64,000 nt of DNA from Chrysomallon squamiferum (Eukaryota > Mollusca > Gastropoda > Neomphalida > Peltospiridae). The notes under the pieces are model-generated. The model was not told the DNA's origin and did not search any database. It was given only the letters and a program-made list of their open reading frames with translations. The stretch is taken from the NCBI GenBank assembly GCA_012295275.1, contig CM022665.1, positions 12,854,976-12,918,975 on the forward strand. The letters run 5' to 3'. Below are positions 1 through 12,000 of the stretch, one piece after another; position 1 is the first letter of the stretch, and each line of letters starts with the position of its first letter. A program made the translations under genes and the position numbers.

Positions 1-1760
1 GCGGCAGCATTAGTAGTTGTTGTTTAGTTCTGGTAATAGTTAGTGACATGACTAACATTTCCAGCTGATGCAACAGAAACAGGAACAGTTAAAAATAACT
101 GAATAATAATTTATATTAGTATTGTTTATTACGAGAATTCTTGCCGTTTTTTCTTTTTATCACAGACTGTGCAACAAATCGAATAGCTCTCGATTTAACC
201 ACTTTTAAAACAACTCGGTCTGTTTGACTTGGTTCTTAACTAACAACCTCCTCCATTCCTTCGGTCCTAGAACTGTATCTTTCCTGATTAGTGTCAGTAT
301 TAAACAACTCCAATAGTTAGACTTTGTTTTTTAACTGACATTCGCCTCAACTCTGTAACTCCTAGAAACTCTGATTTTCCACGACTACAGTCAGCTTTTT
401 AAAAATATCTTCAGCAGTTTCTACATTTACAAAAATTTCCTTATACACTGCTAACTTCACATACGTGTTATTTCAAGGTTGACATTCCATTAACGTTCAG
501 CCAGTGCCAGGTTTCATGGATTTCCTTCAGCGTGAATCGATAATGTCCAAGGAAACCAAACAGGCTTGTTTAAGTAGAGGTCGTTTGTTTATCTTCGGAT
601 ATCAGCGATAGCTTACGTCCATACAATACGTGGATATCGGACAATCAAATAACATTTTCTTTTTGTACCTCTTAACGGTCGGTGATCATAATCGCGTTTT
701 GGTCTCGCGGACACTTCGCCGACTTGGGACTTGTTACCGGCTACAATAACAATGTGCTACTGAAGGTTTATAAAGCAAAGATCTTTTGTCACTGTCAGCA
801 AGAATCAGAATATGATGAACAATAATCGTTATCGTGTGGCTGTTTCAATGTGGGTTGCGCATGGATGGGTCTAACTGAGCGACCATTTAACCGTGATAAT
901 GACAATGGTATTTCCTCACATTTGGGAGACAGCCAAAATGTACAAAACAGATAAATCTATTGTTTAAATCTTACGCTGTCGTGTAAGTGTAATGCCTGCA
1001 ACGGGCATATGAGTTTATATATATCCCTGTGTAAGTAAGACTATATACGATAATGGTCGGTTCAGTAGGCTTGGTGATGAAACATTTCATAGGTGTTTTG
1101 GTATTATTAGGTCCATTATATACATGTCTGATATAAAATAAATAAATTCTTACAGTTACTTTGTCGAGCTAGTAATTAAGCGATCGGTCATACTATTTGT
1201 CATCCTGTCTTCCTCCACTGGCCTATTTCCCGTTCTAACCAATGTCTCACGAGTGGTATATCACAGGTCTTGCTATATATGTATATATCTTGCTGCTAAC
1301 CTCTAAGTCACTGACTAGAACGTTTTTCTCCCAAATTATCGATTCAAAAGATAATTTGTCACATAGTAATTCTTATTAATATTGTTAAACAAATTCCTTC
1401 TTCCATTTATTAGTGTAAAATTAAAGCAGAAGCCATTGTATCAATATGGTCCCATTATAAACCATTACAGTTCGTTGACTGTTTTTCACTGCAAAGCCAA
1501 GCATGGCTGAATAAATATATTAAACTGTGTTGTTAAACGTTATGATAAATTATCAAGACACAGTCACTGTTTGTTTAATCACTCAGAATATTCCCGAGAA
1601 AGCTTTGTAAATATTTAGTAATATGGATTAATATAGGGCTATAATACAATAAACGCCTGTGACCTAGGAAATGTTAAATAATAATTTACAATATTACAGC
1701 TGTGTCATTTTCAAATGAGTTACAAATTGACTAATACAGCTATTGCAACTTCTTTTACAA
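1..1760. other. Unassigned intergenic stretch, richer in CpG than the rest
   Basis: No open frame of useful length and no recognisable element. Positions about 480-1000 hold many more CpG dinucleotides than the surrounding DNA. A perfect U1-type donor (GTAAGTAAG) sits on the plus strand at 1031. This could be a non-coding first exon or promoter of a plus-strand gene, or an old decayed element. The sequence does not decide. Confidence 0.3.
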
Positions 1761-1766
1761 CTGCTA

Positions 1767-2000
1767 TTAGTCACCACTATTACTATCCCTACTGCTACTG
1801 AAACAACAAAAACAACAACAAAAACAACAAGAACTACTGCTACTACTACTTTTTTCTACTGGTACTGGCACTGAAATCACTATTATTAGAACTACTATGA
1901 CATCTGCTATTACTAATACCCATATTATTACTACAACTATAAACATTACTACCACCACAACCACTACTGTTACCACTACTACATTTGCTAAATTACTGTT
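1767..2000. repeat. Degenerate ACT/TAC-ACA trinucleotide tract
   Basis: Imperfect runs of CTACTG, ACTACT and AACAAC-type triplets. They create spurious valine/serine-rich frames on the minus strand. Decayed microsatellite. Confidence 0.7.
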
Positions 2001-2029
2001 ACTACTGGAAGTAATAATATGAAGAAGAC

Positions 2030-2350
2030 AAAACAAAAAAAAAAAAAAAAAAATTTAAAAAAAAAAGACCAAATCAAGAAAAAATTATTTTATAGTGATT
2101 CTTTAGGGAAAAACAGTGAGACACTTCAGAAAGAATTTGGTACTTTTAAAAAAAAATGTCAAATCAACTGCTCTGCCCCTATAACCAAAGAACCATGTTG
2201 TGGCCATGACTAGTAAAGTAATAAAACAAACAAATAAAAAACCCAAACAAACAAAAAACAACAACAACAAAACAGACCCACAATAAAAATCACCCCTCCC
2301 CCCCAAAAAAAACCCCGCACACGCAAAGTAACAACAACAAAAAAATAAAA
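2030..2350. repeat. A-rich low-complexity block
   Basis: Poly(A) runs broken by AAC and AAAC motifs, with nothing gene-like. Apparent lysine-rich or phenylalanine-rich frames here are composition artefacts. Confidence 0.7.
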
Positions 2351-2357
2351 AATAAAT

Positions 2358-2360
2358 TTT

Positions 2361-2393
<33 letters not shown>

Positions 2394-2556
2394 CTCTATG
2401 TATGTATTTGTTGCTTTTGAATATTTTTAGTTTAAAAATATAAAAATAATTAAAAAATTAATAGTAGTAAATCAAATAGTATATATATATATATATATGT
2501 ATGTGTATATATATATATATATGTATGTATATATATCTTTATATATATATAATAAA
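2358..2556. repeat. TA/TATG microsatellite cluster
   Basis: Three (TA)n arrays with interspersed TATG units, separated by AT-rich filler. From here to about 3110 the sequence is AT-rich and I see no feature. Confidence 0.8.
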
Positions 2557-3119
2557 AAAACAATTTAAAAAATTAAGATAAAAGATTATAAATAAAAATG
2601 AAATAATAGAACCTAACACTGTACTGCTGTTTTATATCAGTTTTATGTCATTTCTTTAATAATTTAAAATACACCATTTTTAAAAAATATATACTCAGAT
2701 TTTCTTACCTGTTTTTGTTTTTTGAACTAGCCTCAAACGAAAAATATATAGTGTTAGCCTGCTGATTGTGATTAATCTTGTCAAGTCATGTTTTTTATTT
2801 TTCGCTGTGTGTACATTGGGTGAAACCAGTCTATCAATTGGACATACTGCTAGTTACTATACAAAGCAAAACTGAACATTTTAATTATTATTTCTCATAT
2901 CAAAGGTGGTCCTTTCCAGTGGGTTGGTTTTTATGATATGCAATATAAAAGTTTGATCAGTGAAAGTATTCAGTGAACCTGAATGAAACCCAATCTATTG
3001 CACTCATTTTTTTTGGTGTTTGGTTTCTTGCTGTCAATTACACTTTGCTGTCTAGCATTAGATTACTGAATTTGTAATAACATAGGTCAACAAAGAAAAC
3101 TATAGCATAGAAGTGTGTT

Positions 3120-3365
3120 GTGTGTGTTTATGAGAGAGACACTGAGTGAGATAGCATGAATAGGTAGTGTGAAAGAGAGAGAGATAGAAAGAGAAAGAGG
3201 GATAGAGTAAGAGAGGCATAAAAAGAGAGACAGAAAGAAAGATAAAGAAAAAAGAGAGAAAGAGGAGAAAGATGTAGAAAGAAAGAAAGAGAGGTGTAGA
3301 GAGATAGAGAATGAGAGACTAAGAGAGAAATACAGAGAGAAAAGAGAAAGAGAGAGAGAGAGAAA
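3120..3365. repeat. Polypurine GA-rich tract of about 245 bp
   Basis: The plus strand is almost entirely purine (GAGAGA, GAAAGA and AGAGAT units) with only scattered pyrimidines. On the minus strand, the sense of the Tubby gene upstream, it is a matching polypyrimidine tract. Such mirror-like tracts can form triplex DNA. It lies past the likely end of the Tubby transcript. Confidence 0.8.
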
Positions 3366-3448
3366 TTATGTTCACATGGTTATGAAAGTAACTGCTGTTT
3401 CATCTCAAAATGGACATCTAAACAACCTCATAATGTATTTGAATGCAC

Positions 3449-3616
3449 ATTAATGTAAATGTTTGTGTGTATATACATTAATGTGAATGTTTGTGTGTAT
3501 ATACATTAATGTAAATGTTTGTGTGTATATACATTAATGTGAATGTTTGTGTGTATATACATTAATGTAAATGTTTGTGTGTATATACATTATTGTGAAT
3601 GTTTGTGTGTATATAC
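3449..3616. repeat. 28-bp minisatellite with alternating units
   Basis: Six head-to-tail copies of a 28-bp unit (ATTAATGTAAATG followed by TTTGTGTGTATATAC). Odd copies read GTAAATG and even copies read GTGAATG, so the real repeating module is a 56-bp dimer present three times. The last copy carries one further change (ATTATT). From 3617 to about 4310 I see nothing beyond AT-rich unique sequence. Confidence 0.92.
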
Positions 3617-4466
3617 ATACTTGTGGATATATGGATTGGTATATGCATACTGCCTTGTGTACACACACACATACCTAAGTATCTGAGTGTGTATATGTAT
3701 CCATGTCTACACATACATATTGACATGACTTTTTTTAAACGTTTATTTTTAGAATGCTTGTCACTAATCTCTGAAAAGAATCATATATTGACACATTTCT
3801 CTGGTTTCATTCCTTTATCACTAAAATGTCTCACTTGAAGTATTTAGTTTTGTTATTTAGCAGTTTATTTCAATCAATAACTGTAATACATGTACTTTAT
3901 TTGAAAGAAGTCATATCACAATTTTTATAGTTTTTATGTGATGACTTTCTTTAGTCACCTTATTATACATCTCTTTTAAACAGTAAAATTGTTTTGTCTG
4001 TACTTAAAGTGATCAGTTTCCTCAAAATACACTGAATTAGGGTTTTACACCAAGACATTACTCATTAGATGACTCACTATTAATTCACTGATTAATTGTT
4101 TTATTTTATTAAATACACTTTTAAGAAATTTAAACAATGCAGTCCCAGTCTTGAACACAGGAAAAACACACACACATTTGATTCTTTGTTGAATTCTGGA
4201 GTTTAGTGTAGGGAAAATATTTTAATTTTATTATCATTGTTTAAACAGCCTTGTAAATGATGAACAGATGCATTTACAAAAATCACTGATGGACCAAATC
4301 TTTCAATGGTTTATATAATATCTCTCTCTCTCTGTCTCTCTGACAAAAAAGAAAATTTTCTTTATAATTTCAATGTATTTTATTGAAACATGCAGATTAA
4401 CAGTACATAATATTAACACACACATATATTAATTAACATGTATAACATGAAGTCTTGAAAGAAATG

Positions 4467-4479
4467 GCAAAATAATAAT

Positions 4480-4512
<33 letters not shown>

Positions 4513-4538
4513 CAATGATAATGATAATGATAATAACG

Positions 4539-4587
<49 letters not shown>
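4467..4587. repeat. (AAT)n microsatellite ending in a 49-nt poly(A) run
   Basis: AATAAT units lead to TGATAATGA variants and then an uninterrupted A run at 4539-4587. The run could be a retroposon tail, but no target duplication or body was recognised, so it is called only a homopolymer. Confidence 0.85.
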
Positions 4588-4589
<2 letters not shown>

Positions 4590-7500
4590 ACCAAAATTAC
4601 ACAAAATACTCGTGTAAAAGATAAATAAATGCAAGTCGGACGGTATTAAAATAGGATTGATTACAATCGCCACCTGACTGTCACTCTGTATGTTAATGCC
4701 TAACAATATAAAGGCATCCATAAAACCATTTTCAGATGAGATCATAGAACAACTGGATATTAGTAAATTATGGAGTGTAATCATGTACAGTTTTTTTTCA
4801 CAACATAACCAGATTTCCAAACATTAGAATGTTTTTAAAAAATTAAAAAATAAAAAGATAAAAGAGGATGTAAAAATTTCTGGATACTGACTATTAATTT
4901 TCTTTTAGTATTTCAGAGTAAGGTGGGTAAAAATAATAAAAATAAAAACAATATATTTCTAAATGTAAGTGCTTTGTTTAATAAATTTTATCCTAAGCAA
5001 AGTATTTACAAATAAGTCAATAGAAAAAGCCAAAAATAATCCAAATTATAAAATTTTGTTTTTGAAATTTGTTTTTAAATTATTATTTTAATACATTTTG
5101 AAAAAAGAATACTAAAATAGTATTTTATTTTTTAATAATTTACAAAAAAAAAAAAGAAATAAATAAAAAAAAATTAAGGAGGTTTTATGAAAATAAAATA
5201 TATTGAAAATACATTGGAAAAGTAAAAATGATTTACCAAAAGCTTTGTAAAACCAAAACAGAGGTTACCAAAAAAAAAAAAAAAAAGAAAAAAAAATTCA
5301 CAAAAAATACATCACACTTAATACATTATATTTTATATGGTAGTTCAGCATTTGATGACAGTCTAAATATGATAAATTGACTAGAAAGAGACATTTATAG
5401 AAATATATTTATTTACTTTTTATGTATTTACTAACTGCTGAAAAAGGAAAACTGCAGCATTTCTTCTTATTATTGTTATTATTTTTTTTGATGTTTTGTT
5501 TTAAAAAAGTAATTTTTGTTATAAAACGTTTAGGCTGTTATGAAAAGTTAAAATGAATAAAACATATAAAAAAAAAAAAATTGTTTTAAGATTTTGTTTA
5601 TATTTATAGAAACTGTAATCTATTTTACGTTTTACTTTAATTATAATACCACTATTCGCAAAATAAGATAAACATCCAAATATATATAAATGTAAAATCT
5701 AAAAGCACATCTTTCTAAGGTTTTCAGATCCCAGATCCAAAATAAATAGCCTTTCTTTCACTCCATGGAAAATTCAATTGCACAACCTCACAATAATTAG
5801 AAAATAAAACATTTTATTTCTTCTGCTGTATATGTATTTTTTTTTTAAATCACAGTACTGTACAAGTATAAAGATTATAATACATAGATATATATGATAT
5901 ATACATACACAGTGTTCCACCTCAATCCAAAAATCTAATTCAGCTCTTTAGAGCTGATACATTGTAAGTATTATGGCATTTGGATTGTGAATGAAACATT
6001 ATTTTTGTGGGTCTGTATTTTTTTTATTTTATTAAAGAATAACATACTGGTGAAGTGTAAAGTATATCTGATTAATGATACTTCCAGAAATAAATAAACC
6101 ATTTGTTTATTTTTTGTTTTTTAAATTTGAATATTTTGTAGAATAAATAATTCAAAACACAAAATGGGAATATTATAGAACATTCAATCTGTGTGTGTTA
6201 TCAACAGAGCTCTAAAACAGAGTTGTTGGTTTTTTTAGTTGTTTTTTTGAAAATATTTATTTTATTTAGTTATTTTTAAACAGTGACTCTTTCATTAAGT
6301 AGTGCAGCCTATAATAAAAAGTTCATGAGGAATGAGATTAAAAGAAAGAATGAAGCCATTTTTAAAACTAAAAATCAAATATTATGACTATCTGGTAATT
6401 TTATGCACTATGTAAGAAGATATTTATTTACAAGTCAGGGATGAAATAAAAAAACAATTACAAAGTAATGAGTAACTTTCTACTATTTTATCAATTCTAT
6501 TTTTTGCTCTTTTTTTTTTATTATTTCACATTTTTTATGTTGGTTTTTAATTAACTAAAAATATGAAAATTAAAATAATAAATTTCTGAAGTTCAAAGAC
6601 TTCAAGTCAGTTTTATTATTTTTATTATTATTTGTTTTATATTATAAATATACTTTTTTGTGCATTTTCTCAGTTCTTAAAAACTAATATAACATTTAAA
6701 AAAAATAATTTACAAAAATGTCCTAATTCCAAAACATAGCTGGTTGCTAAAACTACTGTAAAAATAATTTCAGTATTGAAGTATTCACATCTTTACAGAT
6801 GTTACCATATTATTATTATTATTATTTTTAATTTTATTTATTGCTTTTTCAAAATATAATGTTATTTGTTTTTGTTAATTAGTTATTTTCCATAAAAATT
6901 ATATAATTACATCTGTAACATATTTTGTGGCAACAGGAAATTTATCTTTTTTTTTTTTTGCTTAATAAATTTTCAGCATCAAAAACATAACAAGATAATT
7001 AAGTGGTTTTGTTTATTGATGTAAATTTAAAGTTTTTAAAATGCACTTTTCAGAAAACAATCAAATTTAAAAAAATGTTTTTGATTTCTTTTTTCTTCAT
7101 TTAATTTTTTTTTTTTTTTTAATGAAATATTTCTTCAGATTCTACCATTTATATAAATAATTTTTTTAAGCATTAATTTTAGTTTTATTTTAAATACAAC
7201 ATTTAAAGTTTAGTTTACTGTTATACTTGTTCTGTAAGAGAATTAACTATAAAAGATTTGGCTTCAGAAAACAAAATATTTTGGATGATCTGTTCAAAAG
7301 TATTTAACTAATAAAATTAAAGATAAAATGAAAACCAAAATATTGAATTTTTTTTTTTGATTTAAAAAATATCACTTAAAGAAAAACACATATGTTTTTG
7401 AATATAAAAATGAAAGACAAAGTTTTACTGAATTGATAAAAGATGCTGTGAGCAGAAATTCTTCTATGCATATTTTGAATGTACTGTGTCAAATACCCAT

Positions 7501-8878
7501 AACAAAGGCATTTATAGTACTGAATTCAGTCTAAAATATTAAGAAGAAAAAAATTTCTAATTATAATACTATAAAAATTAAAAAAAACAACAACATTTAA
7601 ATAAATAATATATTAAAAAAAAATTAAAAAAAAAACAAAATTAAAAATAAAGAAAAAAGTTAAGTAACTAAATACAGACAGTGCATATCTAAACTGGACA
7701 ATTCACAAATTACAACTGTCAAACAAGTTTCAACTAGTCCCTTTACAACAATACATTTTTCTTTGTGGCGAAGAAAACCTGCTTACATTAAAACAGTTTC
7801 AAATGTGTTTTTCTTGTGAAAAATTATTTTAGTGTAATTATAAAAAAATAAATATTTTGATACTGGTTACTGAAAAAAAATCAAGGACAGCATTCATAAA
7901 ATTAATAAACTGACTTAAAAAAAAAAAAAGAACGAATAAAAAGAAATGAAAATTATCAATCTTCAAAATAAATAAAAAGCCATTTCAAATATTCCTATAA
8001 TTACAGTGCATTAAAAAAAAAAGAGAAAAAAAAGAGAAAGCTTTAGTTATTTGCAATTTCTATGAATAATTTAGCTATAGAAATTAAAAGAACTTCAAGT
8101 TTAACTAAATAAAAAAATTAGCATTCTATACATATAATATCAAACAGCCAATACACTAAAACATTTTACCATAGGACGGACTTACTCTAAATATTGTTAC
8201 AAAACATTTGTTTTTGTGTTGTTGTTGTTGTTGTTGGTTTTTTTTTTTAAAAAGGTGGGACTGTTACTATTTTGATTTTAATAAAAAAAACCATTTTTAA
8301 AAAAAGTAAAATGTTTATTATGTCACAGATTATGTGGCCAGCTCAACCATAACTATTCACCTATTGCTTACTTCATGTTAAAGCATCAGGTGAAAGATGT
8401 TGTTATTATTATTATTTCACTTTTAGCTTAAAATATAATACTTTGGGATATGGTGTTTTAATTACCTGTACCTTAAAATGATTCTTTTGAAATAAAGATT
8501 TAAATTACTATTATTTCAAGTTTTATAAAAACTAGCAAAACTGAATGGCAACAGAAATGTATTTTAGTAATATTCATTATGACTAATAGAAAAATTTGTT
8601 TAATTTAAAATAAATATACCTATCCTTCAACCCACCAACCCTCCACAGAACACAAAGGTTAGCTACTGATATAAGCAATAAAAGGTTAAAAATGTTATCA
8701 CTTCACTGCTGTGATCACAATGTTGGAGATTCAGTACCTCAAGCACTTGTCTCCAGAAATAAAAAATAATAAAAAATAACAGTTTATGGGATAACTGGCT
8801 CACTCTTAAAAAAAAGAAAAAAAAGAAAGAAATAATAATAAAAGTTAAAAAAATAAAAAATAAATAAAAACATTTAGT
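4588..8878 (-). other. Probable long AT-rich 3' UTR and downstream flank of the Tubby gene
   Basis: This 4.3-kb stretch directly follows the Tubby stop codon on the minus strand and holds no other gene, only A/T-rich sequence with many poly(A)/poly(T) runs. Several TTTATT hexamers (AATAAA on the minus strand) are present, so the true cleavage site cannot be chosen from sequence. How far the UTR extends is inference. Confidence 0.4.
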
Positions 8879-9012
8879 TTATTCACAAGCCAGCTTGCCA
8901 TCGAAGCTACTGAGAGCAATCCCGAATGCTTGCAGAGCACACATGGGATAGTTAAAGTCCATTGTAAACACATCCTCAGCAACCCGTCCAAACTGCATCA
9001 CAATATAGTCCA
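8879..9012 (-). CDS. TUB: Tubby exon 13 (terminal coding exon)
   Basis: Encodes [19 protein letters not shown] through the terminal FDGKLACE and a TAA stop, the most conserved part of the family. It contains the central hydrophobic helix that fills the tubby beta-barrel. The acceptor is a T-rich tract ending CCAG. Confidence 0.95.
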
Positions 9013-12000
9013 CTGGAAAAAAAAAAAGAAGAGAGAAACAATAGAAAAACCAGCAATGAGATTTAAAAAAATAAAATATAATGATGATAATAATAATAAT
9101 AATAATAATAATTTTTCTAACTGAATACAAATTGTTTTACAGTGTGAATACAGAATCAGAAATTAAAACAGTAGTGATCATTTTAAACAATGTAAAATCA
9201 ATATGCCAGTATGAAGATAATCTATAAAAATGAAAATACTAATATTAAAAACAATAATGGAAAAAGTAAATATTTGTACAAAATTATAACACTGAACTAA
9301 AACAATATGCATGGAATACTGTAGTAGGTTAACTGAATGAATGAAAATCCGTAACACAAAAGAAGTGGAATGGAATTTGTGAATGAATAATATATTATTA
9401 TTATTAGTATTAGTATTTTTTAAACTTAATTAAACCCTCTGTGAAATAATTATGCATATATACAGACATGCATGCACTCGTGTACATACCCACACCAACA
9501 CACATGTACATGCACATACATACACAAAATTGTTAAAATTCTTACCATCATTATCATGAACTATCTGAAAGTTTTTCACAGAAGCTTGTGTTACTCTTCC
9601 ATGAAAATTTAGCACATATGACTGAGTCTCTGAAAAAAAAAGAAAAAAAAAGAGTTAAATGCCAGAATACAGATTTGAATATATATATATATTATATATA
9701 ATAAAATTGCATGGGAACAATGGTATAAATAAATATTTTAAAATATTAAAGGTAATATACCATCATTCCAGACAGGTGTTTTGTTGTGAAGTTCTAGAAG
9801 ATTCTCCATGTTCTTTCTCTTCCAGCGCTCTATCAAACCATCATGGTCCTGAAAGGAGGCAATTTTTTTTAATTAAAAGTGCAATGTTTTATTTAACAAC
9901 TCACTGAATGAATTTTATTCTACAGATTTATGTTATGATGATACTGATAGAGAAAGGAAACATGCTGATGCCATAATGATGAGTTACGTTTTTTGTTTTT
10001 TTTTAATAGCGGCAATGGTTTATTTATTATTCACTTCTATAAAGTAATAATTAAATAAATAAATAAACAAAAAAAAAAAAAATCAGGAAGGTAAAAAAAA
10101 AAAAAATAAATAAATAAATAAACAAAATATTGTTTTTATACCATTACAAAAACTCATAAAAACAGTTAATGATGAAGATTTTGCTACATACTCCTCTAGG
10201 TTTGATATCCACTCTGTCGTGATCCAAGTTCATGCCTGGAATAATGACAGTCATTTTTCTTGGTCCTCGGAATCCCAGAACATTAGTTTCCTAAAGAAAA
10301 AAGAGAAAAATATTAAATGGCAAAAAAAAAAAACCAAAACCCCCCCCCAAAAAAAACAACAAAAAAACCATATGTAAACATTATGTAAAACAGATTTATT
10401 TCTAAAATTATCATACCAAATTTTACTAACTTCAGTTTCACTGTAGTTAATTTAAAAAATTTAATCTCTATTTTTGATCCTATTCTTCTAAGCTCTATGA
10501 CTAGCTGTTATCTGAGAAGTATTGTGTGATAGTAAAAATTATATATACTACAAATGCATAAACCCTTATGCCACCACATTTGATTGGCTTTACATTTGTT
10601 ATTATCTTTTCAGTTTGGTTTCTTATAAGCAATTTATAATTTAACCAAATCTGATATCTTCAGAATCAACTTTAAGCTATCAACTCATGTCTTAATATAT
10701 ATATATATATATAATTATTCTTTCAGAAATACTTTCTATATCTAATATGTTGCATAATCTAAAATAAATTAATTTTTAGCAATTTATTTTCCCCTACCTA
10801 TGCTATTATTAGAATCAATATAATTAAAGAAGTAATAACTAAAATAAAAAGAACTACAGGAGGCAAATCTAAAAAACCTGACACCGCTTTTTGCAACAGA
10901 TAAATACATACATGCTGGAAAGGAAATATCTAAAAGCTGAACAAATATGCACTGTTTTCATTTTAGTTATAACGTTAAATTATATACATATTTAAAAACT
11001 GAATCTCTACATAAACAAGAAAGGTTGTTCATGTAAATATATTAAAGCTGAATTAATTAATTACATCTTTGTTTGCAACATCTAGCAGATAATCTTTGAA
11101 GGAAAAGAAAGTTTAATCTGGATAGAAAAAATTTAACTTTTGCAAACAGTATGTAAAAGTGTCGTATATATAACTAATTTTATGTAGGGTTAAGGAAAAC
11201 ATTGTTGTTTGATACAACAATAGGATTATGTTCGACAAATCTGTATTAACATTACATTTCTGAAAAGTAGTTTTCATGTATATTCAGCTGATTTTGAAAA
11301 ATCATAAAATGCCTTAGTCTGGATAAAGAAGCATAAAGCACATAAACATGCAGGTTGGTTTTTTAATAAAACAGCTGAAGATAAATATTAATATTATGTA
11401 TCTGTTAGCTTGTTCTTGGCTTCATTAATCAACCCTTAGTTAAAAACAGGAAATCAAGAAAAAGAAAGAAAAAACATTGTGCACAGACATTTTTGAGTGA
11501 AATTATTCACAAACAGAATGGTTTGTGAGTTTAATCAGTCAACATCTTGTGTTGACACTTACTCGTATTTTTGCAGGATTGTATGAACTCTGGTAATACA
11601 ATTTTCCATTTGTTTGCAATAAACAAAAAGAAAAACAACAGAATACTTGTTTGTTTAGTAGGGAGCATAAACTGAATATAAAATAAGCATAATTTTCTTC
11701 TTCTTTTCAATAAGTAATTAATAAAAATTAAAAAAATTAAAAAAAAATTTCAAATAAATTAATTTAAAAAAAACCCAACTCTTATTTCTTTAATTGGGAG
11801 CGAAAACTAAATTAAAATCCAGCATATATTCTATTTGCAACGAATAACTGTTTAACCATAAACATCAGCTGGTGTTATCAAATTACAAACAATGGAGAAG
11901 GTATTTTCTTGAGACTATCTGTAGTACAGGACCATATTCTTCAACTGAATTTTAACATGCTCAGAATCATAATCAAAATTTAACTGGCAGATGCAAAACC

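Noticed and set aside
3599-3838. 79-codon plus-strand frame
   Set aside because: Its first part is read from the 28-bp minisatellite and TG/CA-rich flank; composition artefact.
4539-4587. Retroposon tail at the 49-nt poly(A)
   Set aside because: No flanking target duplication and no recognisable SINE or LINE body.
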